17,420 nt of DNA from JABCPE02 sp963506915 (GCA_963506915.1 CAUORE010000034.1:1-17420); one strand, 5' to 3'. Counted from the first letter of the stretch, positions 1 to 7,851 are shown. Numbers and translations: made by a program. Notes: generated by a model from the letters alone, not told the origin.

Positions 1-24
1 GATTATGAGGTGGTTGTAGAGTAA
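1..24 (+). CDS. 3' end of an upstream Imm11-like immunity paralog (partial)
   Basis: The window opens in the last seven codons of a gene, ending DYEVVVE and TAA. These codons are identical in sequence and frame to the ends of the two complete paralogs that follow (705-728 and 1397-1420, the latter with TGA). The 14-bp spacer to the next ATG is also identical to the spacer between the two full copies. It is therefore read as the tail of at least one more member of the same tandem array. Only the tail is visible, so nothing can be said about the rest of the gene. Confidence 0.75.
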   Translation, partial: DYEVVVE

Positions 25-55
25 GAATTTAAAACAAAATGAAATATTATAAAAT
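1..55 (+). repeat. 55-bp direct repeat spanning stop, spacer and start (copy 1)
   Basis: Positions 1-55 are identical to 705-759. The repeat covers the last seven codons of one paralog, the 14-bp spacer and the first codons of the next. It marks the unit of a tandem duplication about 704 bp long. Confidence 0.9.
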
Positions 56-728
56 TCAAATAAAAAGTTTTTACGGAGATAGAATAGCAAGTGATGCAAA
101 AGGAGAAAATATAGCTAATGCTGATGAATATTTTTGGGCAATGGATAAAGGTGAGATACTCTATAATGCTCCTATTTTTGATTATTTTGTTTTAGAAAGC
201 TTTGATAAAGAAAAATACTGGGAATGGGCTTTATTTGATGTCCACAATTTTATAGGAACTGGAAGTCAAATACCTGGTTGGTTTATTTCTAAAAAATTAA
301 AGAAATTATTAGAAAAATTTAAAATATCAGAACCTCATTTTTACTATTTGAGTAAATTATTATATAAAGGTGAAAAAAAAGATTATTATATTTTTCAATT
401 TACAGGCGAAAAGTTTTTAAATCCTTTATTTGGTCATATAAACTTTAAGGACAGTCTATTTTTTGACCCAAATCAAAAAATAGCTCTTAAAATAATAAAT
501 AAAGAGGATTTATATTTTCAAACAAGTAGAATACTTAAAGAATCAGGGTTTGATATAATAAATGTACCGATAAAAAAGCTCGTTCTCAATAAAAATATTG
601 ATTTCTTCCCTATGCAGAGTTTTTTGGGGGACAATATTGTCTCAGAGCGTCTAAAACAAGCCATAGAAGAAAACGGTATCACGGGTTTTGAGTTCTTTGA
701 TATTGATTATGAGGTGGTTGTAGAGTAA
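39..728 (+). CDS. Imm11/DUF1629-like immunity protein, tandem copy
   Basis: 229-aa soluble protein with no signal peptide or membrane segment. The C-terminal segment (about residues 188-225) has the layout of the Imm11/DUF1629 immunity family: a beta-rich stretch with an FFP motif, then IVSERLKQAIEENGITGFEF, which resembles the usual 'vSe.lk.A.e...itG..F' ending. Imm11 proteins are known or predicted to neutralise cognate polymorphic toxins in the cytoplasm. The family call comes from pattern memory, not a search. It lies 14 nt from the preceding copy and 14 nt from the following copy, so the array is probably one transcript. Its middle (about residues 115-185) differs strongly from the next copy, while residues 45-67 and the last 30 are nearly the same. 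This suggests a variable specificity region in a conserved scaffold. No recognisable Shine-Dalgarno is present; an A-rich leader precedes ATG. Confidence 0.6.
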   Translation: MKYYKIQIKSFYGDRIASDAKGENIANADEYFWAMDKGEILYNAPIFDYFVLESFDKEKYWEWALFDVHNFIGTGSQIPGWFISKKLKKLLEKFKISEPHFYYLSKLLYKGEKKDYYIFQFTGEKFLNPLFGHINFKDSLFFDPNQKIALKIINKEDLYFQTSRILKESGFDIINVPIKKLVLNKNIDFFPMQSFLGDNIVSERLKQAIEENGITGFEFFDIDYEVVVE

Positions 729-759
729 GAATTTAAAACAAAATGAAATATTATAAAAT
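705..759 (+). repeat. 55-bp direct repeat spanning stop, spacer and start (copy 2)
   Basis: Second exact copy of the repeat at 1-55. Only its first 22 bp recur at 1397-1418, at the end of the array, where the stop changes to TGA and the spacer and start are absent. Confidence 0.9.
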
Positions 760-1420
760 AAAAAGAAAAACACGATTTCCAGAATTAGGGAGAATAGCAA
801 GTAGCGCTGAAGGTAAAAATGTGCCTGAAAAAGAGTATTTTTATAGAATAGGAAAAGGGGAAATTATTGAAAATACTCCCATTTTTGATTATTTTGTTTT
901 AAAAAGTTTTGATAAAGAAAAATACTGGGAATGGGCTTTATTTGATATTCATGGTTTCATAGGAGTGGGAAGTATAATGTGTGGCTGGTATATCTCGGAT
1001 AAATTAAAATCGGTTTTAGAAAAATTTAGAATCGCTCCAAAATATCATTTCTACGAAACACGGCTCCTCTACAAAGGAGAAAAATTTAAATACTGGATTT
1101 TTCAGTTTATAGCAAGTTACCGAAGGTTAAACAAAATGCAATTTGTTAATTTTTCTCAAAGTATTTTTCATGCAAATAATGAAAATTATGTTTTTAATTC
1201 TTATGAAGATTGGTCAGATAAAAACGATGAAATTTATGATGAATGTAAAGAAAAATTAATTTTAAAAAAAGTTGTACTAACCGAATCTTTTGATTTTTTT
1301 CCTTTAATACCCATAAGTTCAGACATTATCGTTTCTGAAAACTTAAAACAAGCCATAGAAGAAAACGGCATCACAGGTTTTGAATTCTTTGATATTGATT
1401 ATGAGGTGGTTGTAGAGTGA
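743..1420 (+). CDS. Imm11/DUF1629-like immunity protein, tandem copy
   Basis: 225-aa paralog of the preceding gene, with the same MKYYKI start, the same central PIFDYFVL, SFDKEKYWEWALFD and LLYKGEK motifs, and the same ending (VSENLKQAIEENGITGFEF). At DNA level, 878-946 matches 171-239 at 66 of 69 positions and 1345-1418 matches 653-726 at 71 of 74, whereas the region coding for about residues 110-185 barely aligns. It ends in TGA instead of TAA and appears to be the last gene of the array, because the repeat unit does not continue beyond it. The likely role is cytoplasmic immunity to a polymorphic or contact-dependent toxin. No toxin gene is visible, and one may lie upstream of the window. 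A generic duplicated protein of other function cannot be excluded. Confidence 0.6.
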   Translation: MKYYKIKRKTRFPELGRIASSAEGKNVPEKEYFYRIGKGEIIENTPIFDYFVLKSFDKEKYWEWALFDIHGFIGVGSIMCGWYISDKLKSVLEKFRIAPKYHFYETRLLYKGEKFKYWIFQFIASYRRLNKMQFVNFSQSIFHANNENYVFNSYEDWSDKNDEIYDECKEKLILKKVVLTESFDFFPLIPISSDIIVSENLKQAIEENGITGFEFFDIDYEVVVE

Positions 1421-1513
1421 AATATAGAATATTGTATTCTGTGACTTAAATTAAAACTATTTCTTCCTATAATTTATATTATGTTAAATTCTAAAATAGA
1501 AAAATAAAATCCT

Positions 1514-1521
1514 TATCTTTG
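1514..1521 (+). promoter_or_regulatory. Putative -7 box of the copper ATPase promoter
   Basis: TATCTTTG fits the Bacteroidota TAnnTTTG -7 element and lies 38 bp before the start codon of the copper ATPase. No clear TTTG -33 element is seen at the usual distance. The rest of the 139-bp gap 1421-1559 is AT-rich, with no gene and no obvious metal-regulator palindrome. Confidence 0.5.
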
Positions 1522-1559
1522 GATTCTCTTTTTTTTGACTTTATATAAATTTTAATAAT

Positions 1560-4067
1560 ATGCACGAAAAACAATTTGATATATTGGGAATGAGCTGTGG
1601 CAGCTGCCAAAAGAAAATTTCCGACAAGCTGAATTCCCTTCCAGATATTTCTGCTGTGGTAGATTTAAAAACCAACAGCGTTAAAATCTCTTCCAAAAAC
1701 GAAATCAATCTCCAGCAGCTGAATGATGCCGTTGGTTCCATTGGTCATTATTTCCTAAAAGACCCTGATAACCATGATTATACATTTATCAAACCAGAAG
1801 ACAAAATCTCGCCCAGCAGTGTGTATTTCTGTCCAATGGAATGCGAAGGCGAAAAACTCTACTTCAAACAAGGAAAATGCCCTGTTTGTGGGATGTATTT
1901 AGCGCCTATCGAAGAGCGTGAGGAAATCAGAGAAAAAGCAAAATCAACTGAAAATCAAAAGGTTAATTTAGATAAAATCGGTGAATTTTATTGTCCGATG
2001 TTTTGCGAAGGTGATAAAACCTACCCGAAAAATACGGGCTGCCCAGTATGTGGAATGGATTTAGTCCAAATCGTGGCCGAAGGACAGGAAGACAACTCCA
2101 CCTATATAGATTTACGAAAGAAATTCTATATCGCTCTCGCCTTTACCATTCCTGTATTTATCTTAGCAATGGGCGGAATGATGGGACTTCCGATAGATAA
2201 AATCCCACACCACACGCAGCTGTATTTGCAGGCGGCTTTCACTATTCCTGTGGTCTATGCTGGATTTATGTTTTTTCAGAGGGCTTATGTTTCCTTTAAA
2301 ACTTGGAATCTTAATATGTTCAGCCTCATTGGTTTAGGTGCTGGCGCGGCTTTGGTTTTGAGCTGTATTACTTTATTTTTCCCAAATATTTTCCCTAATC
2401 ATGTTCATCCGCCTATCTATTTTGAAAGTGTCTGCATGATTATCACTTTGGTGTTATTAGGGCAGTTATTAGAAGCCAAAGCGCATCAAAAAACAGGAAA
2501 CGCCATCCGAAAACTTATGAACCTCTCCCCTTCTGAGGCTCATTTGTGGGAAAATGGCGAGGAAAAAACTGTTAAAATCGATGAAATAAAGGCTGGTAAC
2601 ATCCTGAGAGTCAAACCTGGAGAAAAAATCCCCGTGGATGGAGTCATCATAGAGGGATATTCTACCATAGACGAAAGTATGATTACAGGCGAACCTATTC
2701 CTGTGGAAAAAAGCATTGATAATCAGGTGATTTCAGGGACTATCAATGGAAATGGAACTTTCCTGATGAAATCCCAGCGCGTAGGAAGCGAAACTCTTTT
2801 GGCTCAAATCATTAAAATGGTAAATGATGCCAGCAGAAGCAAAGCACCAATACAAAAACTAACCGACAAAGTCTCCAAAGTATTTGTCCCTGTGGTGGTT
2901 TTCATCTCCGTTCTTACCTTTGTTTTATGGTGGATTTTTGGCGCCGAACCGAAGTTTTTCAATGCCTTTGTGAATGCTCTGGCCGTGCTGGTCATCGCCT
3001 GTCCATGCGCCTTGGGACTTGCTACGCCTATGTCTGTGGTAGTGGGCATCGGTAAAGGTGCTCAAAATGGTATTTTGATTAAAAGCGCCGAAGCTCTGGA
3101 ACAAATGGAAAAAATAAATGTCCTGATAACAGACAAAACAGGAACACTCACAGAAGGAAAACCATCGTTAGAGTATGTTTTCCCAGCGAAAAATTATACA
3201 GAAACCCAAATTATCAATATTTCTGCATCATTAAATAAAAACAGCGAGCATCCCCTATCCAAAGCTATTTTGTCTAAATCTGATGCCTCGCAGATAGAGG
3301 CTGTTTCAGACTTCCAAAACTTGGTTGGAAAAGGAATTGAAGGGATAATTGGTGGTAAAAAATATTTCTTGGGAAATGAAAAATACATCACAGAAAACGC
3401 TGTCCATGTAGCAGATGAAATCAAAGAAAAAATCTTAAGTCTTAGCGATAAGGCCTTTACTATCTCGTATCTTATTGAAAATAATGTCGTTATAGGATTT
3501 TTATGTTTTACCGACAAACTAAAACCAACAGCGAAGAAAGCCGTAGAATTTTTGCAGAGCAAAAACATAGAAGTCATCATGCTTACAGGAGATAACGAGG
3601 CAACTGCTCATGCTGTAGCAAATGAATTAGGAATAAAAAATTATCAAGCTAACTGCCTTCCAGAAGATAAAATCAACAAAATCAAGAAATTACAAAAAAA
3701 AGGAAAAATAGTAGCAATGACCGGTGACGGTATCAATGACGCCCCTGCCCTTGCACAGGCTGATATAGGAATAGCAATGGGAACAGGGACAGATGTAGCC
3801 ATAGACAGCGCAGAAATCTCCCTGCTGAAGGGCGATATTTATGGAATAGTAAAAGCCAAAATCCTTTCCGAAAAGATGATGAGAAACATCAAAGAAAATC
3901 TGTTCTTTGCATTTATTTATAACACGCTGGGAATACCTGTGGCTGCTGGGTTGTTCTACCCTATTTTTGGTATTCTGCTTTCTCCTATGCTTGCAGCAGC
4001 CGCGATGAGTTTTAGTTCTGTTTCAGTGATAGCCAATTCACTAAGGCTAAATTCTATTAAACTATAA
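1560..4067 (+). CDS. copA: Cu(+)-exporting P1B-type ATPase
   Basis: 835-aa inner-membrane pump that exports monovalent copper using ATP. The N-terminus carries an HMA domain with GMSCGSC (10-16). Two short cysteine modules of the heavy-metal-binding-domain type follow, each with CPM...CPVCGM (91-112 and 145-166). Membrane helices begin near residue 190. Visible motifs are TGEP (376-379, actuator), CPC (481-483, transmembrane ion site), DKTGT (525-529, phosphorylated Asp), HP (564-565, nucleotide domain) and GDGIND (722-727). The last two helices hold YN and MSFSS, which with CPC make the Cu(+)-specific P1B-1 signature, so silver may also be a substrate. The start is the ATG giving MHEKQFDILGM, directly before the HMA domain. 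The gene stands alone between its own promoter and terminator, with no visible metal-sensing regulator or chaperone. The assignment is firm; the symbol follows the family. Confidence 0.95.
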   Translation: MHEKQFDILGMSCGSCQKKISDKLNSLPDISAVVDLKTNSVKISSKNEINLQQLNDAVGSIGHYFLKDPDNHDYTFIKPEDKISPSSVYFCPMECEGEKLYFKQGKCPVCGMYLAPIEEREEIREKAKSTENQKVNLDKIGEFYCPMFCEGDKTYPKNTGCPVCGMDLVQIVAEGQEDNSTYIDLRKKFYIALAFTIPVFILAMGGMMGLPIDKIPHHTQLYLQAAFTIPVVYAGFMFFQRAYVSFKTWNLNMFSLIGLGAGAALVLSCITLFFPNIFPNHVHPPIYFESVCMIITLVLLGQLLEAKAHQKTGNAIRKLMNLSPSEAHLWENGEEKTVKIDEIKAGNILRVKPGEKIPVDGVIIEGYSTIDESMITGEPIPVEKSIDNQVISGTINGNGTFLMKSQRVGSETLLAQIIKMVNDASRSKAPIQKLTDKVSKVFVPVVVFISVLTFVLWWIFGAEPKFFNAFVNALAVLVIACPCALGLATPMSVVVGIGKGAQNGILIKSAEALEQMEKINVLITDKTGTLTEGKPSLEYVFPAKNYTETQIINISASLNKNSEHPLSKAILSKSDASQIEAVSDFQNLVGKGIEGIIGGKKYFLGNEKYITENAVHVADEIKEKILSLSDKAFTISYLIENNVVIGFLCFTDKLKPTAKKAVEFLQSKNIEVIMLTGDNEATAHAVANELGIKNYQANCLPEDKINKIKKLQKKGKIVAMTGDGINDAPALAQADIGIAMGTGTDVAIDSAEISLLKGDIYGIVKAKILSEKMMRNIKENLFFAFIYNTLGIPVAAGLFYPIFGILLSPMLAAAAMSFSSVSVIANSLRLNSIKL

Positions 4068-4094
4068 AAAACTCCCTAAAATTGGGAGTTTTTT
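4066..4094 (+). terminator. Intrinsic terminator after the copper ATPase
   Basis: A 10-bp stem (AAAAACTCCC / GGGAGTTTTT) with a 7-nt loop, starting in the stop codon and followed by a T-run. The 5' A-run would also provide a T-tract on the minus strand, so it probably terminates the convergent small gene ending at 4099 too. Confidence 0.85.
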
Positions 4095-4098
4095 TTAT

Positions 4099-4260
4099 TT
4101 ATTTCAACTTGTTATAAGGGAAATTTATCAGCAAAATTAAATGAAAAAATATAGCAGTGAATCCCCATACAGGCTGATTCTGGAAACATAATCTATCTAT
4201 GTAAATAAGAACTCCATTTCCTACGATGAATAGTAAAATGTAAAGTATTTTGTGTTTCAT
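4099..4260 (-). CDS. Small two-helix membrane protein, coupled to the SPFH gene
   Basis: A 53-aa open frame running from the ATG at 4260-4258 to the TAA at 4101-4099. The protein begins MKHKILYILLFIVGNGVLIY and ends HLILLINFPYNKLK. It has two hydrophobic segments (about 5-21 and 33-47) joined by a short polar turn with a cysteine, so it is probably an inner-membrane protein with two helices. Its start codon overlaps the stop of the upstream SPFH gene in the arrangement TAATG, which implies translational coupling and a shared transcript. It ends exactly where the bidirectional terminator begins. I do not recognise the family. That it is a real gene rests on the coupling, the hydrophobic pattern and the exact fit to the terminator. 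Confidence 0.75.
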   Translation of the reverse strand: MKHKILYILLFIVGNGVLIYIDRLCFQNQPVWGFTAIFFHLILLINFPYNKLK

Positions 4261-5072
4261 TATTGTAGTATTACAGGTGTTTTACCATCAGTGATGATTA
4301 CTTTATTATTGGTATTTCTTATAGCTTCTATCCATTTTTCTTGTAAAATCTTGTTGTCAAGTCCTTCGGCTCTTACGCGGTTGGCTTCGGCATCTATCTT
4401 GGCTTTTTCAAGGTTCATTTTAGAAACTTGGAGCTCATTTTTTACTTGTTCTGCTTGTTGTATTGCATTGTTTCTCAGTTCGATAGCTTTTGCCATAGAA
4501 GCAGGAGGTTTAAGCCCTGAAGTCAAATTGTTTAACTGAAAAAATTTATTTTCAAAATCTTTTTTAAGCCTAGTTTCTACTTGTCTTTCAAATGTATTGA
4601 GGTTATTCATCAGGCTGTCTGTGGTATAATTTCTGGCCTCTTCTCGGTAGGCGTTGGTCACCAGTTTATTCAGAATAGAATTTTCTACATTATCCATCAT
4701 TACCTCTGGCTGGTTTATCCCTAAATGCTTGTAATTGAACACGATATCTACTCCTTTGCCTCTAATAGGCTGATACTGGTAGGAAGGGTCTACTGTGAAA
4801 ACTCCCGCATCCTTCGCAGAAACCTGCACCGCTTGCGGGTCGCCACTGGTCTCAAACATTGGAACTTGGTAAAGTTCTACCCCAGGGAAGAATGTCCATT
4901 GTCGCCCAGAAACGGTTGAAAAATCTTCTTTTCCGTTTCTACCATAATTTTCCATTAGAACACCTTCATAGTTGGGTTCTACACGGGAGCAGCCGTTCAT
5001 CATCAAAAATATAGCCGCCACAGCTGAACACCCTACGATAATGCCTATAAATGTATTTTTTTTGTTTTGCAT
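4260..5072 (-). CDS. SPFH/band-7 (prohibitin-like) membrane protein
   Basis: 270 aa. A hydrophobic N-terminal segment (8-25) ends in MMNGC, so Cys28 could be a lipobox cysteine, though the box is imperfect and the segment may simply be an anchor. The body has the SPFH layout: a beta-rich domain (about 30-125) beginning VEPNYEGVLMENYGRNG, then a helical region. From about 185 to 250 it is rich in Ala, Glu, Lys and Gln (IELRNNAIQQAEQVKNELQ), typical of the coiled-coil half of prohibitin/stomatin proteins that form membrane-bound oligomers. Its exact role is not known; membrane microdomain or protease-scaffold functions are known for relatives. It follows typA on the same strand but with a terminator between them and a TATATTTG box before its start, so it probably has its own promoter. 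It overlaps the small membrane gene downstream by one base. Confidence 0.75.
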   Translation of the reverse strand: MQNKKNTFIGIIVGCSAVAAIFLMMNGCSRVEPNYEGVLMENYGRNGKEDFSTVSGRQWTFFPGVELYQVPMFETSGDPQAVQVSAKDAGVFTVDPSYQYQPIRGKGVDIVFNYKHLGINQPEVMMDNVENSILNKLVTNAYREEARNYTTDSLMNNLNTFERQVETRLKKDFENKFFQLNNLTSGLKPPASMAKAIELRNNAIQQAEQVKNELQVSKMNLEKAKIDAEANRVRAEGLDNKILQEKWIEAIRNTNNKVIITDGKTPVILQ

Positions 5073-5091
5073 AGTCTAAATATGTTTAGCA

Positions 5092-5099
5092 CAAATATA
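5092..5099 (-). promoter_or_regulatory. Putative -7 box for the SPFH gene
   Basis: On the minus strand the sequence reads TATATTTG, matching TAnnTTTG, 19 bp before the ATG. No good -33 element is seen; that region is occupied by the typA terminator. Confidence 0.5.
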
Positions 5100-5101
5100 A
5101 T

Positions 5102-5128
5102 AAAAATCCCCCAAATTTGGAGGATTTT
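5102..5128 (-). terminator. Intrinsic terminator after typA
   Basis: On the minus strand, AAAATCCTCCAAA is followed by TTTGGGGGATTTTT: a GC-containing hairpin with one mismatch and a T-rich tail, beginning 4 nt after the typA stop. It separates typA from the SPFH gene. Confidence 0.75.
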
Positions 5129-5132
5129 ATTG

Positions 5133-6941
5133 TTATTCTGTTTTAGCACTTCTTTCTGCTCTTTTTCTATCTTCTTCAGATAAAAGTTTTTTACGCATTC
5201 TGATGAAATTAGGAGTCACCTCTATACATTCATCGTGCTGGATGTATTCCATACATTCTTCTAGTGAGAAAAGGATTTTCGGCGCGATGCTTCCATCTTT
5301 ATCTTTACCAGCTGCACGCATGTTGTTCAGCTGTTTTCCTTCTACAATATTTACTACTAAATCCCCAGGTTTGTTCTGCTCCCCTACAATCATACCTGCA
5401 TATACTTCTTCCCCTGGATCTATGAAGAACTTACCTCTATCTTGTAGTTTTTCAATGGAATACGCTGTAGTTTGACCTTGGTTTTTAGAGATTAAAACTC
5501 CATTGTTTCTACCAGCTATTGCACCTTTGAAAGGCTTATAATCCACAAATCTATGCGCCATAATAGCCTCTCCTGCCGTTGCCGTAAGCATTTGGGAACG
5601 AAGTCCTATAAGCCCTCTGGAAGGAATTTCAAACTCTAAATGCTGCATTTCTCCTTTGGTTTCCATAATGTGCAAATCTCCTTTTCTCTGAGTTGCTAGG
5701 TCGATAACCTTGGATGCAAACTCCTCTGGAACATCCACCACCAAAGATTCATACGGCTCACATTTCTCTCCATCAATATCTTTTAAGATAACCTGTGGTT
5801 GCCCGATGGTCATTTCATATCCCTCTCTTCTCATCGTTTCTATCAAAACTGAAAGGTGAAGAATCCCACGACCGAACACCAAGAAAGTATTCGCATCATC
5901 AGTTCCTTGAACACGAAGTGCCAAGTTTTTCTCTAATTCTTTTTCTAATCTCTCTTTCAAGTGGTTAGAAGTCACATATTTACCATCTTTCCCAAAGAAT
6001 GGTGAGTTATTGATAGAAAAAGTCATATTCAAAGTAGGCTCATCAATAGCGATTCTCGGCAGCGGCTCTGGATTCTCTAAATCTACGAAAGTATCACCAA
6101 TCTGGAACGCATCAAAACCTACAATCGCACAGATATCACCCGCAAAAACTTCCTCTACCTTTTTCTTTCCTAACCCCTCAAAAACATATAGTTCCTTTAC
6201 TTTTCCTTTTACTATTTTGTCGCCTTCTTGTGAAAGTCCTATCCACTGCCCTTCTTTTACAGAACCTCTGGTAACTTTACCAATGGCAATTCTTCCCAAG
6301 AAAGATGAATAGTCCAGCGATGTTATTTGCATTTGTAGTGCTCCTTCTTCTACTTTTGGTGCTGGAACATGTTTTAAAATCCCATCTAATAAAGGTAAAA
6401 TACTATCAGCAGGAGTCAAACTTGTATTAAACCATCCTTGTTTAGATGAACCATAGTATGTAGGGAAATCCAGCTGTTCTTCCGTAGCATTGAGATTGAA
6501 AAACAGGTCAAATACTTTGTCATGAACTTCATCTGGTCGGCAGTTATCTTTATCCACTTTATTGATAACTACTATTGGTTTCAGCCCTAGTTCTAGAGCT
6601 TTTTGAAGCACGAATCTCGTCTGTGGCATTGGTCCCTCGAACGCATCTACCAAGAGAACAACTCCATCAGCCATTTTCAAAACTCTTTCCACTTCTCCAC
6701 CAAAATCGGCGTGTCCTGGGGTATCTATCACATTGATTTTCGTGTCTTTGTAAGTTACAGAGATATTTTTAGATAAAATGGTAATCCCTCTTTCTCTCTC
6801 CAGGTCATTATTATCCATAATCAAATCCCCTGATTCATCACTTTTTCTAAAAATATTGGTAGCATGAATGATTTTATCTACCAAAGTAGTTTTCCCATGG
6901 TCTACATGGGCAATAATTGCGATATTTCTAATGTTTTGCAT
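5133..6941 (-). CDS. typA: Ribosome-associated GTPase TypA/BipA
   Basis: 602 aa, full length for the family. It is a translational GTPase related to EF-G and LepA that binds the ribosome and supports 50S assembly and growth under cold and other stress. The G-domain motifs are all present: AHVDHGKTT (11-19, P-loop), RGITI (51-55, switch I), DTPGH (73-77) and NKVD (127-130). The rest follows the BipA order: a beta-barrel domain II, EF-G-like domains with SFSINNSPFFGKDGKYVTS and MRREGYEMTIGQPQV, and a C-terminal domain with GRNNGVLISKNQGQTTAYS. The start MQNIRNIAII is the usual one. It is monocistronic, with a TACTTTTG box upstream and a terminator downstream. Confidence 0.97.
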   Translation of the reverse strand: MQNIRNIAIIAHVDHGKTTLVDKIIHATNIFRKSDESGDLIMDNNDLERERGITILSKNISVTYKDTKINVIDTPGHADFGGEVERVLKMADGVVLLVDAFEGPMPQTRFVLQKALELGLKPIVVINKVDKDNCRPDEVHDKVFDLFFNLNATEEQLDFPTYYGSSKQGWFNTSLTPADSILPLLDGILKHVPAPKVEEGALQMQITSLDYSSFLGRIAIGKVTRGSVKEGQWIGLSQEGDKIVKGKVKELYVFEGLGKKKVEEVFAGDICAIVGFDAFQIGDTFVDLENPEPLPRIAIDEPTLNMTFSINNSPFFGKDGKYVTSNHLKERLEKELEKNLALRVQGTDDANTFLVFGRGILHLSVLIETMRREGYEMTIGQPQVILKDIDGEKCEPYESLVVDVPEEFASKVIDLATQRKGDLHIMETKGEMQHLEFEIPSRGLIGLRSQMLTATAGEAIMAHRFVDYKPFKGAIAGRNNGVLISKNQGQTTAYSIEKLQDRGKFFIDPGEEVYAGMIVGEQNKPGDLVVNIVEGKQLNNMRAAGKDKDGSIAPKILFSLEECMEYIQHDECIEVTPNFIRMRKKLLSEEDRKRAERSAKTE

Positions 6942-6959
6942 ATATATATTTTACGGGGG

Positions 6960-6967
6960 CAAAAGTA
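6960..6967 (-). promoter_or_regulatory. Putative -7 box for typA
   Basis: The minus strand reads TACTTTTG (TAnnTTTG), 18 bp before the typA ATG. It shares the 150-bp intergenic region 6942-7091 with the divergent promoter of the DUF2085 gene. Confidence 0.55.
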
Positions 6968-7047
6968 ATGATTTTTTTTCAAACCATTTTTATGAACTTG
7001 GCGTATCTTAATTTTTATTATAAATAAGGAATTATTTCATTGATTTT

Positions 7048-7081
7048 TTTGTATTTTCATAATATTTTTTTTATACATTTG
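7048..7081 (+). promoter_or_regulatory. Putative promoter of the DUF2085 operon
   Basis: TTTG at 7048-7051 and TACATTTG at 7074-7081, separated by 22 bp, fit the Bacteroidota -33/-7 pattern. The start codon lies 10 bp after the -7 box, so the leader would be very short. Confidence 0.5.
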
Positions 7082-7091
7082 CGAAATAATT

Positions 7092-7442
7092 ATGAAAGAG
7101 AAAGAAAGAGTAAAACTTCATTTTAGTTTTTGCCATAGAAAACCTGAAAGGTCTTTCTTTTGGAAAGGAAAACAGTTTCCTGTATGTGCAAGATGTACAG
7201 GAATACATTTGGGATATCTTTCTTTTCCATTCTTCTTATTTGGTGTAATATCCCTTAATTTTTGGATGACTATTTTACTGATAGTTCCTACTTACTTAGA
7301 TGGCTTTATTCAGGCTTATTATAATAAGGAAAGCACCAATGTGAGAAGACTAATTACAGGACTAATGGCAGGCATAGGAACTATGTCTTTGGTCTCCATT
7401 ACTGGAATATATATAGCTGAATTAATTTTAAAATTTGTTTAA
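7092..7442 (+). CDS. DUF2085 family membrane protein
   Basis: 116 aa. The N-terminal part has the family's conserved residues: CHRKPERSF (14-22) and CARCTG (32-37). The cysteines and histidine suggest a metal or redox site near the membrane face. Three hydrophobic segments follow (about 39-58, 60-75 and 88-114), with LDGFIQ between the second and third, also typical of DUF2085. The family is widespread in bacteria and archaea and its biochemical function is unknown. The ATG follows the -7 box closely. The stop is two bases before the next gene, which is co-transcribed. Confidence 0.85.
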   Translation: MKEKERVKLHFSFCHRKPERSFFWKGKQFPVCARCTGIHLGYLSFPFFLFGVISLNFWMTILLIVPTYLDGFIQAYYNKESTNVRRLITGLMAGIGTMSLVSITGIYIAELILKFV

Positions 7443-7444
7443 TT

Positions 7445-7672
7445 ATGAGTGATTTAAATCAAAATCCTAATGTAAATCAACCACAAGATCAAGAAGATTT
7501 GGAGATGTGGATGAAAGTTCTTTCATTTTGTATTCCTATCGCGGGAGCTGTTATCTATTTTATGAACAAAGATAAAGCACCTGTAAAAGCAAAATCTGCA
7601 TGTACTATGGCATTGATAGGTTTTGGTGTAGGACTTGTTTTACAAATCATCCAAAGAGTATTGATGAACTAG
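7445..7672 (+). CDS. Small membrane protein with two predicted helices
   Basis: 75 aa. A hydrophilic Asn/Gln/Asp-rich head (1-22) is followed by two hydrophobic segments (about 25-40 and 54-71) around a basic loop, NKDKAPVKAKSA. The arrangement 'helix, short charged loop, KAKSA, helix' is seen in many small bacterial membrane proteins of unknown function; no family name is claimed. It begins 2 nt after the DUF2085 gene and ends at a strong terminator, so the two form one operon and may act together. Confidence 0.75.
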   Translation: MSDLNQNPNVNQPQDQEDLEMWMKVLSFCIPIAGAVIYFMNKDKAPVKAKSACTMALIGFGVGLVLQIIQRVLMN

Positions 7673-7686
7673 GAAAAACAATTATT

Positions 7687-7718
7687 AAAATGCATTTGAA
7701 AATTTTCAAATGCATTTT
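7687..7718 (+). terminator. Perfect 32-bp palindrome, intrinsic terminator
   Basis: 16-bp perfect inverted repeat (AAAATGCATTTGAAAA and its complement, with no spacer), followed by more T residues. It lies 14 nt after the stop of the small membrane protein. It is AT-rich but long, and could act in both directions. Confidence 0.8.
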
Positions 7719-7730
7719 TTTATTAAAAAA

Positions 7731-7761
7731 TTTGGTAGTGAAAAAAAAAGTTGTATATTTG
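7731..7761 (+). promoter_or_regulatory. Promoter of the initiator tRNA
   Basis: TTTG at 7731-7734, a 19-bp spacer, then TATATTTG at 7754-7761: a full match to the Bacteroidota sigma-A -33/-7 consensus. The mature tRNA starts 11 bp later. This is the best promoter in the window. Confidence 0.8.
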
Positions 7762-7772
7762 CAAAACAATAT

Positions 7773-7845
<73 letters not shown>

Positions 7846-7851
7846 CTAAGT

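Noticed and set aside
1426..1442. Short inverted repeat AGAATA/TATTCT after the immunity array, as a possible terminator.
   Set aside because: The stem is only 6 bp of A/T-rich sequence and has no T-run.
3194..3580. Long open frame on the minus strand inside the copper ATPase gene.
   Set aside because: It lies wholly within a strongly conserved coding region on the other strand and its product has no recognisable features.
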